A stretch of DNA of 64,000 nt, taken from Unio delphinus (taxonomy: Eukaryota; Mollusca; Bivalvia; Unionida; Unionidae). Positions 13,169 through 24,450 of the stretch are shown piece after piece. The notes under the pieces were generated by a model, which was not told the origin of the DNA, made no database searches, and was given only the letters and a program-made list of their open reading frames with translations. Each line of letters starts with the position of its first letter. Positions within the stretch are counted from its first letter, which is position 1. The stretch is from contig JAQISU010000025.1 in assembly GCA_029339505.1 (NCBI GenBank), forward strand, positions 2,889,501 through 2,953,500, read 5' to 3'. Both the position numbers and the translations under genes were made by a program.

Positions 13169-14425
13169 TTTGTAATATTTGTAAAGCTGGTTAGGCTAAT
13201 AGTTGAGAAAAACCTTTGAATTTACAAATTGCCCAGATTTACTGTTGAAACATAAGGGATATATATGGGATTGACATTATTATTATAGGGCTAAATCTAG
13301 TTAGTTCACTGCTAGATAAAACATCACTTGGGGTCAGTGTTAGGCATTAGTTGTTATTCTAAGGCTAGGTGTCAAATTACAAGTGCTGAGAAATTGAAAC
13401 AAATAGAGCTGTATCAGTGTTAGATTATGTGTTTGTAAAGCTAATTAAAATCAATTATGGCAAGTTTGCCTTAATACTTAAACATTGTAACTAGTAACAA
13501 ATTAAAAGGATATTGGTAGCTCTTTTAGAAGGTGTAAAGTGCTTAATATATAACTGAGTAGCAATAGTTTAATTTTGAATTAATTGGCTCATATAGGTGA
13601 AGTTTCCAAGTAATTTCTTATTCTAAATAATATTTTTGGATTTTCTTGCATACAGTATCAGTGAGAAAAGAGTGTGTATGGAGAGTACATTTATGGCTTT
13701 ATTGTGGATTACATAATTTAGATTATATGCATTTTAATATGTAGATTATAGTTAGATAAAGTGTCTGCAATTAACACAAGCAGATCAGAATTTAGTACTA
13801 GGGAAAGGTATTTAGGGAATGCTCTCTCTGAAGTCCGTTAGGTTGGTATATATAGCCAGTTCAAATGTTGTGCTGGGAGTCAGCATTCTATTAAAATATA
13901 CTACAAGAAGAAACCCTCTTGCATTTGTGACTAATTCCCCATACACCCCAAGAGGGCGCTACAATAGTATTAGCATTGGATAAAGATGGGTATTGACATT
14001 AAACAACTTACATGTAAGCTACACTTATTGACCTATTGTCCATTAGATGGATTGTTAGGGTTAGCTACATGTACATGGTAATTTTGTGTTGTAATAAATT
14101 ACGTCTATAAATCAAATGTTATGTTCAGTAAGATACAATACAGCAACATGGAGTATGACTGCCACAGTGACCATTTTGAAAATCTTGTTTTTTTTCTAAT
14201 ACTCCTGAAAGAATGGACATGTGAACAGGACTTCCTATCATTTCAAGTTGGTTGTAAATGACAAAGGTACCAGTTTCAATCTAACAATTTGCCACCAAAG
14301 CAGCCATCTTGAAAATGTTAATGGTTACTTCTGAATGGAAAACCTGTTGAGATAGGGTTGGCACCAAAAGAGTTCTTGTGATTTCTTTAGTGGGTCCCTA
14401 ACGAAAGCACCAAGGGTTTACAAGT
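13169..14425. other. No gene recognised
   Basis: AT-rich, all frames short. The stretch from 14130 contains another weak copy of the decayed phrase (GCCACCAAAGCAGCCATCTT at 14290-14309 just downstream of here in family terms). No inverted termini are visible. Confidence 0.5.
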
Positions 14426-14640
14426 ATTCAAAGGCACTAGCTTTTACAGATCACTATGATCTCACTTCATTGTACCTGGGTTCAAGTCTTGGCTTTGCCA
14501 ATGTTGGGTATGTGAGAAAGTATGCCAGTAGCTTCCAGTCAATAGTTCTTCCCGGGGTCTTTCTGGGTTCTTCCTTCACCAACTATACTGGCTGCAATGT
14601 GTTGAAAACGGCTTTAAACCTCACAAAATCAAACTGACCA
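14426..14640 (+). mobile_element. tRNA-Ser/Leu-like SINE family 2, diverged
   Basis: It has the B-box region CTGGGTTCAAGTCTTGG (14478-14494), the body GTGAGAAAGTATGCCAGTAG and a degenerate end GTTGAAAACGGCTTTAAAC. The A-box region is poor. Confidence 0.75.
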
Positions 14641-14750
14641 TGCATACAAAATTTCATCTCCAATATGTTTACCATTGTGGCAGTCATGAAACTTAATACA
14701 AATTAGCAATATTAGCCTGGTTCTTCCAAAATGAAATTAGCTCTTATATT

Positions 14751-15619
14751 TAGTGATGGGAATTGGTCAGAAATTCATAATCGATAATCGGTTCCCCTTA
14801 ACCAACTGACAGTCCCGGATTACCCATTAGGCAGAGTAGGCAACTGCCTATGGGCCCCGCGACTTTTATGGGCCCCATCAGGGGCCCCCATGAGACCGTG
14901 ACCGTGGGTCTGGGGCCCCAAAAGTTTGACTGCCTATGGGCCTCCACAGTGCTTAATCCGGCGCTGCCAACTGATCATCAATTATAATCGGTTACTAAGA
15001 AAAAAATTTAATTTTTGTTAAACAATTATATCTTTGATCAAGAGTTCAGTATGTTTATATATGTACAGAAGTAATCTCTTTTAAATTAATGACTTGTATA
15101 CTTTAACCTGACAATAATATTTCATTATGTTATATTTTTTCTACAACTTTGTTTAATGAACGCAACTTTTTATGGCTGATCAGGCAAATGTAACTGAAAT
15201 ACTGCTACAATCACCCAAAATTCTTTCGTTCATATGTGATGTGTCTATAATATAAAGTATAGAAGGACATGTTTTTCTTGTTTGTCGTTGTTTACAAATA
15301 CTACAAAAGATGTTGCAATTTAACTGATACAAATCAACAAAATGTGTTTAAATTTATTAACTAAACAATTTAACAACTTGACCATGTATTAATGACTATA
15401 TGTTCCTAATTATGACTCATAAGGTTTCGTATTTGTATTTGTGAAGGGAATTAATAAATTTCAGGTCAACTTTAGTGGCTGGGAGTTTTACTAACCTTTG
15501 TGCTTTGCATACACCTAAAATGTAGTCTCCCTTTACACACAATTGATTATGGAGTTCACAATCGATTATCTGCTCAACCAGCCGATGATCGATTATAATC
15601 GATAATCGGAACAACACTA
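14751..15619. mobile_element. hAT-type MITE (family TAGTG), copy 1, hosting a nested MITE
   Basis: Left end TAGTGATGGGAATTGG and right end GATAATCGGAACAACACTA (inverse TAGTGTTGTTCCGATTATC) form imperfect terminal inverted repeats. The interior near both ends is rich in ATAATCGAT motifs. Flanks are CTTATATT (14743-14750) and CTTTTATT (15620-15627), an 8-bp target duplication with one mismatch, as expected for hAT. It is about 869 bp including a 157-bp nested insertion plus its extra 8-bp duplication. There is no transposase frame. Confidence 0.87.
14810..14966. mobile_element. Second hAT-type MITE nested in the first, 157 bp
   Basis: Bounded by perfect 8-bp duplications CCAACTGA (14802-14809 and 14967-14974). 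The left terminus is CAGTCCCGGATTA and the inverse right terminus CAGCGCCGGATTA. The other copy of the host MITE at 52801 shows the uninterrupted site. The interior is unusually GC-rich for this window, with repeated GGGCCCC runs. Confidence 0.9.
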
Positions 15620-15947
15620 CTTTTATTAATCTATCATGGTCTCTACAGCAGCCATCTTTAAAATCATGTTATCACTTAGCTGACCTAAACTGAGAGTCAT
15701 ATTTTCATGGGCTTTAACTAAACAACTTATTATGATGCCTCTAAGCTAATTCTAAATGAAAATTCTTATTTGATATCCAGTATAACTATAATAGCAACTA
15801 TCTTACTCTGCGACAGAAAGTCACATTGACAGAATTTTTACCAAAAGACTTTTTATGATGTCTAGTCAATCTTGAATGAAAATGGTGCCACTCATATGTT
15901 GGTTATGATTGACAAAATGACCGTTTTAAAAATCTTGTTGTTTGCTA

Positions 15948-16123
15948 CAGTAAAACCTGTCTTGATAGACCACTGCTATATTGAGACCACCTGTCCTGAA
16001 AGATCATGTTCTCAGTGCACAAATTTATTAAATAGCATTGGGACCTGTTATGAGAGACCACCTGTTTTGAGAGACCATACTTTTTTTGGCAAAAGAGGCG
16101 GTCTATCAAGACAGATTCTACTG
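15948..16123. mobile_element. TA-flanked MITE with 24-bp inverted termini, 176 bp
   Basis: The left end is CAGTAAAACCTGTCTTGATA and the right end, inverted, is CAGTAGAATCTGTCTTGATA. TA dinucleotides lie at 15946-15947 and 16124-16125. Internal short repeats GAGACCACCTG occur twice. The terminal CAGT and the TA target fit a pogo/Tc1-mariner type. A run-through frame across it (15872-16189) is an artefact. Confidence 0.85.
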
Positions 16124-16544
16124 TACTCGTTCTGGATAGATGCTTTTCTCCACAAAAATTTCATACAATGGCTGACTTCATCTAGATGAAGAATGGTGAT
16201 AACCAGGCATTCAGTATTGCCATCATGACAGTCACCTAATCATGCCAGAAAACATGACTCTTAGAAGTACACACACTTAAGGATAACCAGTTCATGTTAT
16301 TAATCTTGTACAGTAAGCAACAATTTAGCTTGTTAAGAGGCCCATATTAGTTACTTATAAAGGATGTACTCAATATAATCCATTGTATATTCCCCCTTTA
16401 GACACTGGGCTTGAATTTAACTTTATTACTACATTTATTTCAAGGAGAAGAATCATTTTTCTACTAGCAGTTTTTCCCCCAGTAACTTTTATACTCATGT
16501 TTCAGTTAGAATTTAAGTGTCATTTTGACTTGTGATAAACTACA
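16124..16544. other. No gene recognised
   Basis: AT-rich linker between the 176-bp MITE and the first copy of repeat E. There is no coding frame or repeat that I can support. Confidence 0.5.
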
Positions 16545-16770
16545 TGTACAACTGACTTGTTTATTTGTTGATTTTGATGGACACAAACTGCAAAGATTCT
16601 GATCTGCCTTATAATAATGCGCCTGCAGGCAGGATCTATGTTGTTTGCTCTACTGATCTACTCGTAACAAACTGCATAGAACTTGATCTGTTTGCATATT
16701 TTTCACTGGCAGATCTGAGTCTGTGCAGTTTGCAGTTGGACTCATCTTTTTTATAATGGATTATATATGG
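16545..16770. repeat. Fold-back dispersed repeat E, copy 1
   Basis: The outer arms carry ACAAACTGCAAAGATTCTGA (16582-16601) on the left and the near-inverse GTCTGTGCAGTTTGCAGTTG on the right. GATCTGCC and GGCAGATC sit inside. Related copies occur near 16915, 18863 and 39938. It probably is a MITE, with ends resembling TATACTCACTTATAAG in the best-preserved copy. Confidence 0.65.
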
Positions 16771-16914
16771 TATGACCTTTGTTTTGAATTCATTTGTCTT
16801 TAAACCAACTCAGATTAGAAAACAAATTAATAATGTTTACAAAGGTTAGAAAAGAAAAACTGCCAAAGCAACCTGTAACAATTTGACCAAATGAAAAATG
16901 AGTTGTACTGTCTA

Positions 16915-17235
16915 TACTTGTTTTTAGGACAAGTCCAGGCTGCAAGCCAGACATATCCAGATCTGTCATTGTGTAATCATCTGCCAGATCTGAGTGTGTA
17001 ATGTGTTAGGAGTAATAAGCTGATGATATGAAATAGACCCTGATCTGCAGGTGCCTTATGTTATGGTACATCATTGTGTAATCATCTGCCAGATCTGAGT
17101 GTGTGTAATGTGTTAGGAGTAATCAGCTGATGATATGAAATAGACCTTGATCTGCAGGTGCCTTATGCTATGGTACATCAGGATCTTTGTTGTTTGCAGT
17201 TTTACTCGACTTATAAACGAGTACATATGGTATAT
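16915..17235. repeat. Repeat E copy 2 with internal tandem duplication
   Basis: Contains a duplicated block of about 115 bp (about 16966-17079 and 17071-17186). Both members carry ATCATCTGCCAGATCTGAGT, AGCTGATGATATGAAATAGA and TGATCTGCAGGTGCCTTATG. The right arm ends TTATAAACGAGTACATATGG. ATCTGCCAGATCTG forms a short near-palindrome. Confidence 0.65.
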
Positions 17236-18862
17236 GAATAGAAGTGCAAAATTACATGTTCCCATTGTTCAAATAGATTGCTGCAAATTTAGTTTTCTTT
17301 TCCCAGAAGCTATCAAAAATTATTTTTATTACCCCAACTATTGAGGACATATGTACATGTATGAGAGCAAATCCTTAACTTCTTGTATGTCAAGATGTTA
17401 TGACTACATGTATCATGTAACTTGTCAGCTGGCTTATAAAATGTGAAACAATTAGGTCTCAAAGGTTAAACTGTTTTTTAAAACATGTTTTGGGGATGCA
17501 TGGCAGGGCATTAATGTTATTTCAGTGTTGCAATGCATCAAAAACGAAACATCCACATGAGTTGTTGTTTTTTCTTTCCTTCTCAAGTATCCAAGATTCG
17601 TAAATAGTTAGCCTTTCCAGATTAACAAGAACATATTAGGGAAGAAAAATTCTTTTTACGGGGTAGTCATGTTAACATGTGATATACATTTTTGCAATTG
17701 GCCATTTTAAAGTGAAGTTCTATCAAAGGAAATCATGAGAGGAAATGTATCTGAACAATATTAGGATACACATAACACTCAAGGCAGGTGATCGCATAGT
17801 AATGGAATCTGTGCCAAACGAAACTTAAATTTATATTTACAATTATGTCTGTGTATTTTGCTGAATTTACTTGAAACTCTTGAAACAGGTGTTTATTGTA
17901 TGCTATCACTGGAAAAATTAGAACTTGCCAAAACATGCATCCATTTGAATTCTTAGCTCACATTTTTCACAGCTTGCATTTTTTTTTGCAAGCATGCAAT
18001 TAAATTAAAATCTTGTTGTTTTTGTCTGAATGAATGATAAGTTAACTTAAAATATCACCCTTTTCCTTCCCTACTCTAAATTTAAAGCCATTCAAGGTAA
18101 AGCAGTGGAGCTTAGTATACTTGGAAGGTGAATCACATACCACTAATTTGGGGTCCTGTCTTAAAAAAAAAAGGTACAACAGCAAAATAATTTGTTATCA
18201 GACAGTCAGTCTGATACAGTAAAGCCCTTTATGCTAATGGAATGAAATTTACTTTATTTATACATACACCATCACTAGAATGTCTGCAGCATGCTTCATT
18301 GGTGCATCCTGTTTTTATGGTCAAGGCCATTTCCTAGCATTTTATGTTCATCTCACTTTCACATCTGAATAACTTGTAATGTTTTTAAGATTAAGGGATG
18401 AAAATTACCATAATTATCATTTTTGACTCAGTATTTTATTCTTCCATTCACTCTAAATTCCTTTCTGCTCCTTAACTTTAAAGCTGTTTGAGATTATGAC
18501 ATGAAATTTGGTAGACTTGGCAGTGACTTTAATGGAGTGTCACATTCCACAATTAGAGTGATATCTTCAAGGTCAATGATTTTGTTCAGTAGTTTTATAG
18601 TATTTTATAATCTTGTAGCCTTTTGAAATTAAGATTTGATGACCTCAGCATCATTATTAAGACAGGAGACAATAGTTAGTTAAATTTCCTTTTTGGTCAG
18701 CAGCTGGGATATATTAAATGTTTACAAATACAACTTTGGTTTGTTCTGCATTAACATTTCCTAAACAAATTCTTGACATTCACCTTTTCAGAGGTTAAAT
18801 TGGTGTGGCTGTTGGCAGTATTAAGATTCTTTGCTAAACTTATCTAGTACCTTATATATTCA
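17236..18862. other. No gene; decayed repeats
   Basis: Phrases near 18080-18130 (AAAGCCATTCAAGGTAAAGC) and 18480-18540 (AAAGCTGTTTGAGATTATGA, AATTTGGTAGACTTGGCAG) are similar in order about 400 bp apart and recall sequence near 25980-26110. They suggest an old tandem duplication. No coding frame is supported. Confidence 0.45.
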
Positions 18863-19050
18863 TTACTCATTTAGACTGCAAACAACAAAGTTCATGATCT
18901 GCCATAGGATAATGTGCCAGGAGGTTAGGGTCTGTGATTATTTTACTGATTACCCCTAACAAATTGCATAGACCCAGCTCTGCTGGCACATTTTATGTCT
19001 GTGCAATTTGCATTTGAACTTAAATGCGAGTATATACAGTAAGGGAGTTT
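18863..19050. repeat. Repeat E copy 3
   Basis: It has the left arm GACTGCAAACAACAAAGTTC, the middle GATCTGCCATAGGATAATGT and GTGCCAGGAGGTTAGGGTC, and the right arm GTCTGTGCAATTTGCATTTG ending AAATGCGAGTATATAC. The layout is the same as the copies at 16545 and 39938. Confidence 0.65.
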
Positions 19051-19479
19051 ATTGATGCAAACAAAACCTGTATGTTCATTATAACTTGGTTTAAAGGCAT
19101 TTAATGTTGATACCACCTTGCTTATGCCTCACTACATGTGAATCTTTATATCTATCTATAACCCAAGATTACACTTGGTGTCAAGGTTATTGTAACTCTT
19201 CTTATTCTTATTACTGTCCTTAATAAAAGACACTCTTGACAACAAGGAGGTCTCTTGTATTTGTTATTTGCCTGTATTAGCAGACCATATAATATGTGTT
19301 TGTTTTTCCAGTGGTAATATTAGCATTATTGGGAAAGGTCATACAAACATAATGAGACATTCAAAACCTAGGCATGATGTTGTGCAAGAAAACATTTCTT
19401 ATCTCTTACAATCCCAAAATGTCCAGGTATGATAATGGTTTCTAAATTTGTTGTTTATATACTAACATCTCTATATGTG

Positions 19480-19765
19480 ATACCTCCAGTAAGCAGCCAC
19501 TTGCAGTATTTTGGATACATCAACCTCCCTTGGGCAGTCACCAACATTAATTAGGATGCCTCCTTTTAGCAGAAGTCTACTATATATGGGATACTTTCCT
19601 TAAGCAGTCACCAGCCGTATATGGGATACCCCTTTTTTAATAGCCACCTATTGTATATGTGATACCTTTCTTAAACAACCACCTACAATATATTAGATAC
19701 CTTCCTTAACTGGCCACCTACTGATTATGGGATACCTCTTTTAAGCAGTCAACTACTGCATATGT
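19480..19765. repeat. Degenerate ~40-bp tandem repeat, about 7 units
   Basis: The recurrent phrase is ATATGGGATACCTCC then TTAAGCAGTCACCTACTG with many substitutions (for example 19596-19630, 19725-19763). Immediately upstream of the first coding exon of ATOSA. Confidence 0.75.
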
Positions 19766-20009
19766 GTCGAAATGTGTTGAAATATTTGTGGTCATTTATT
19801 TGAGGTGACTTGGATAATCTTGGCAGAGAAACTACTTGGTTGGAAGTTTAATGGGTATGACAAGATGACTGTTGAAGGGAGGTAACTTGTGTAAAGAGGT
19901 AACTCCTATGAGGATTTTTAATTGAAAAATAAAAAACAGCAACAAATTGCCCTGAATCTGATAGATCATTATGACCTCTTTATTCATTTACATTCTTTAT
20001 ACTTCACAG

Positions 20010-20185
20010 GATCAGAAGATATGGAGAGCCCCGTGTGTGACCCACGCGAGTTGTTTGAAAATATAGGCAGACTTGTGATGGAAGCCAGGACCCCTGATAC
20101 TTCTGTAAAGGGAAGAGTAGAAGGACCTCATTGCCCACCCCAAAGCGTGCCCACATTGCATTCTTGTGACAGTCAGAAAGAAGAG
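20010..20185 (+). CDS. ATOSA: ATOSA exon 1 (first coding exon), residues 1-55
   Basis: The acceptor TTCACAG ends at 20009 and the donor GAG|GTACAC is at 20186, so this exon has an upstream 5' UTR exon not identified here. Eleven untranslated bases precede the ATG at 20021. The 165 coding bases end in phase 0. The peptide contains RELFENIGRLVMEARTP followed by SVKGRVEGPHCPP, matching the conserved N-terminus of vertebrate ATOSA (EGRTPECSVKGR, HCPP). In the family this acidic/hydrophobic segment is described as a transactivation domain. If exon 1 were coding upstream, the 11 bases before ATG would be translated as part of an N-terminal extension; I cannot decide this from the sequence. Confidence 0.88.
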
Positions 20186-23100
20186 GTACACTAAGCTACT
20201 GTCATCAACTTTAATATAGGTTGTAAAAAGAATTGTTCGACTTATTCCATGCCTAGATCTTTTTTCTCAAAATAGCCACCATCAGGCCAAGACCAGATTC
20301 TCAATGAACCTACAGGTTTTATCATCATTCCCAGACACTTTTCCCAGTGACCCAGCTCAGACAGTCTTAGTTGCATATTCCTTGTAACCCCACTGTCTGG
20401 TCCATGGACCCCATTCTCAGTGACCCCACAAGTTTCAACATCAAAAGACCCCCATTCCCTCTGACACAACAAATTTCAATCTTTCTGTCTTTTTATGTCA
20501 GGCCCAGATAACATTAACATTGACCATCAAATTTCTGTCTTGACAAACTGTTTGTGTCTGTGGCTAAAACAAATTCACCATGGATGACCCTTTTACATAC
20601 AAGAGACATGCTTGCAAAGCTTGTTTTCAGAATAGTATTCTAAACAACCATAGTAGTTTCATTATTAAATAATTTCAACTCTGGCATGAATCCTGATAGA
20701 TATCACTTGTTTCCCATTGATTTCAAGGACTATTATAGAACTTTTGTTGTTAACTGGAAATTCCAACATGCCAGACTATAAATAATTTTCTTCTAATTAA
20801 TACATGACCACAAATCCCACAACTTCACATTGGCCTGTCACCCTCACAAATGCATGGTTTCTCATCATTACATTTCCGTAATGTAGAGCTTGTATTTCTT
20901 GCCATGAAAATATACCACTCAAACACTTGAAACGGGGAACTATTTCTCATGCGCTACCTGAGATCAGTCAAATCATGATTTTAAGCCTCAATTCACCTGT
21001 AACTCCACACCATATTTACAGTCATAGCAACAGTAAACGGCACTTCCAGATGATGAAACAGCCGCTTCTCACTTATTCTTTTGTGCAGTTTACCAGTCCC
21101 CAATCATAAATACTGCACATGGAATCCCACAATCAATCCACACAATTAGATTTTAATAGGAACTACTGAGATCCTGGACAATCCTGTGGCTCTGACCTGA
21201 ACTCATTAAAGTTAAAACATGACATCATGAAATTTCATCAACACTGCACTCTGTGATGTCAGCCCCAACAATTAGCTGAGGACTTTCATTACCATCAACT
21301 TCACATAATCAAATAAGTAATCATAAAGATCAAAGAAATCTTTGAAATGGAGAGTTATATACAAATACGCATACTCAAAATTACTGTAAAAACTTTCCTA
21401 CGACAATTCAATTCTTCCATCAGTCAGAATCTCGAAATTATGTTATATAACTTTTTCCTTTGAAGAATGACTATTTGACATGGATTGGAAGTTCCTCTCA
21501 CTGTGTCTCAAATCTGTGTTTAAATATCCGGTCAATTTCATTGAGTTGGAACACTGGCCCCTTTGAAGTTTAACACTGATATGGAAGAAATTAAGAAAAA
21601 ATGTCAAAATGACCCTTTACAAAGACTAATGGTATAAATATGATAAAATCTTAATGCTCAATACATTCAACTTTAAGGTTAAATGCTTAATCAAAATTCT
21701 ATACTTCACATGAACTTTATTTGATCCTCTTATGGTATTTCTACATTTGTCACTTTTGTGCTTAACACTTCTTTAAGTCATCTCTTGGTAGTACACATAT
21801 ATTTTACTGTCAGTCATATTTTCTTGTGTTTTAACTTTTCTCTCTCTAAATTTTTTTGCATTCTTGTATAAACACTTTTTTAATGTTCTTCATTTGAGTT
21901 TTTTATTTACATGCACAGTCGGAGGTTTACTCAAGAAATTCTAGTGGCTGTCACCTTAAGGACTACCCCATGTCAACACTTAAAAGGCACCAAGATTAGT
22001 TAATATAAATAATGTTAAAGTCTAAAATTTAAACTTTGGTTTACAAGTTTTAGATGGTTAGTTGATCCAAAGGGCCTCAGTGTTGACAATTGTCCCAGAT
22101 GACATAATAAAATTATTTTTTTTTTCTTCTGATAAAGTGTCATCGAGTGCAGGAGTTTAGACAGCAGCTGGAGTTGTTGTGGAGGAATCGAATCCCTATG
22201 CGATTGGATGTCTTGCTTTTTCCTGACTGCTACCATGGGAAGGCTGAGGCTAGGACACTTGAGGGTACAACTTTCAGCTGTGATGAAAACTTCCTCCTGC
22301 TGGAAAGATGGGATCTACAGCTTCTTCCTAAAAGGTAACTTAAACCAGAATATTTGTATTCTCTTTATTTGCCCTTTACTGGTCAAGACCTTTTCTGTCC
22401 CTCTAAAGTCCAACAAACAATAACTTGTTTTCAAACCCTGCAAAATATGTTTGTGGTCATCATGAAATTTTACAGATTGATTAACCCTTTAGTTGTTTTC
22501 CAAATCAGAATTAGGCAGGCCATATAGGGTAAAATCTGTCTCACCACCCCTTTAGCCAACAGAAAACAGTATTATAACAGAAACAGAATAATTAAAGACA
22601 CATGTCAGTGGCATAATTCACAGGTAACATAAATGGATTAACTCTAAACAATGGGTGTAGCTGGCTGTACCAACTTTAACAGACAACAAACAGCTTGGTG
22701 GCTGGAATGTAAAAAAAAAATAATAATAATAAAAATTAATAATAATAATAATAATAATTACTTTATTTAAAGACGGTAACACAATTAGCTAAGAACTAAT
22801 CTACCTTGAGGCCCTCAAGGAATTTATTTATTTCAGCAGCATCTCAGAAGCCACTGGATATATTAGGTTTGGAAGATGGAAATAGAGTGGGCATCTAATC
22901 TCACCTGGAATACTATTCCAGAGCAAAGTTCCAGAGTATAGGAAACATTTTTTTAAAATAATTCCTTATTTGGTTTGGGAATTCTATGTTTTGTAGACAT
23001 TGATCACAGTTGGGGTGTATTACCAGGTAGCCTATACTGGAATAGAGATTGTAAATATTCAGGAGCACTATTATTGGATATCCTGTACATTAATTTGGCT

Positions 23101-24408
23101 TTTCTTAAACAGATTCGGCCTTTAATAGGTAATATTTTTAACATATCACTGTAACATTGAAAGAAACAAAGCAACAAGTTTTTAAAACTATGAATCAAAT
23201 ATGGGAAATAGTTATCACTTGCTGGTTTATTAGACAATGAGCCCATTCACACCCAAGCAATATGGACTAACTCAAAGACACTGTATGCACCCACTACCTT
23301 GACTTTGCTCTACAATGGCAATATGTGACAAGTAGATTAGCCTGGTTTACAGTTGATAACAGATATCACTATGCTTGTCATGCCATATTTGCAAACCAGT
23401 CAACAGACTATTTTTTTTTCTTTCTGTTAGGTTTTGTTTTTAATCAGAACAGTCCTTACTTTTCCAACAACAGTTACAAAATTGTTTGGTTACAAAGTAT
23501 CAAATAAAGGTCAATGGTGATTGTTTCTATTCTTGTGAAATAGTTATTAATAGTGCTGGAACAATCTGCCTCTGGGTGCCCTGGGTCATTGGTTAAAACA
23601 CAGTCTTTGAATTAATGACCCAGGGTACTCAGATGGAACAGTCTGCATTTACTTGAGTCTGTTTTACAATTTATATTATATATGATACTAGATGCATGAC
23701 CTTTTATACCTCAGAAATCGGTATCCAGCCTACTTTTGTTTTATAACAGTCTAAGCAGTCATGGTTACAAAGGAGTAAATAAAGGTTACTGGTGGTTAAC
23801 CCAGTTTTTGCAATGTAGTCATTCATATCAGAGCGAAAATGCATATTTTACCAATATACCAATTGTTGCTGTGTGCGTTCCATTGGTGGTCAATCACAAA
23901 AGTGCATTTAAATTATAAAATCAATCCATTCATTACAGTTGTGTTTGTGAATCGCTCCGGTGGCCTAGTGGTTAGAGCATCTGCCGCGGAAGAGGGAGGT
24001 CGTGGGTTCAATCCCCGACCGAGTCATACCAAAGACTTGCAAAAATGGTACTAACAGCTGCCTCACTTGATGCTCAGCATTAAGAAGTTAGTGTTAGGAC
24101 TGGTCGGCCTGGTGTCAGGATAATGTGAGTGGGTGGGACATCATGCTACATGTCTGCAGCATGATGCCCCAGTAAACAGGTTAGAGAATTTAAGTTGTGT
24201 GTTTAGCCATGATGGATTATGGGTTGAGGTTGGTGTGTGCAGGCATGGTAATGTGTGTCATTTACCTGAAAACCTGGTTCGAGTCTCCATGGAATATAAA
24301 TTAATAACTCTTAGCTTGTATTCATAGTTTTACTTGTATTAAATGTTAATTCTGTCTATTGTCATCAAGCATTCTCTTATAGAAGAGGGTTAACACTTTC
24401 CATTCTGT

Positions 24409-24450
<42 letters not shown>

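Noticed and set aside
15872..16189. 105-codon + frame
   Set aside because: It spans a 176-bp MITE and both flanks; the apparent peptide is the translation of its inverted termini and internal repeats.
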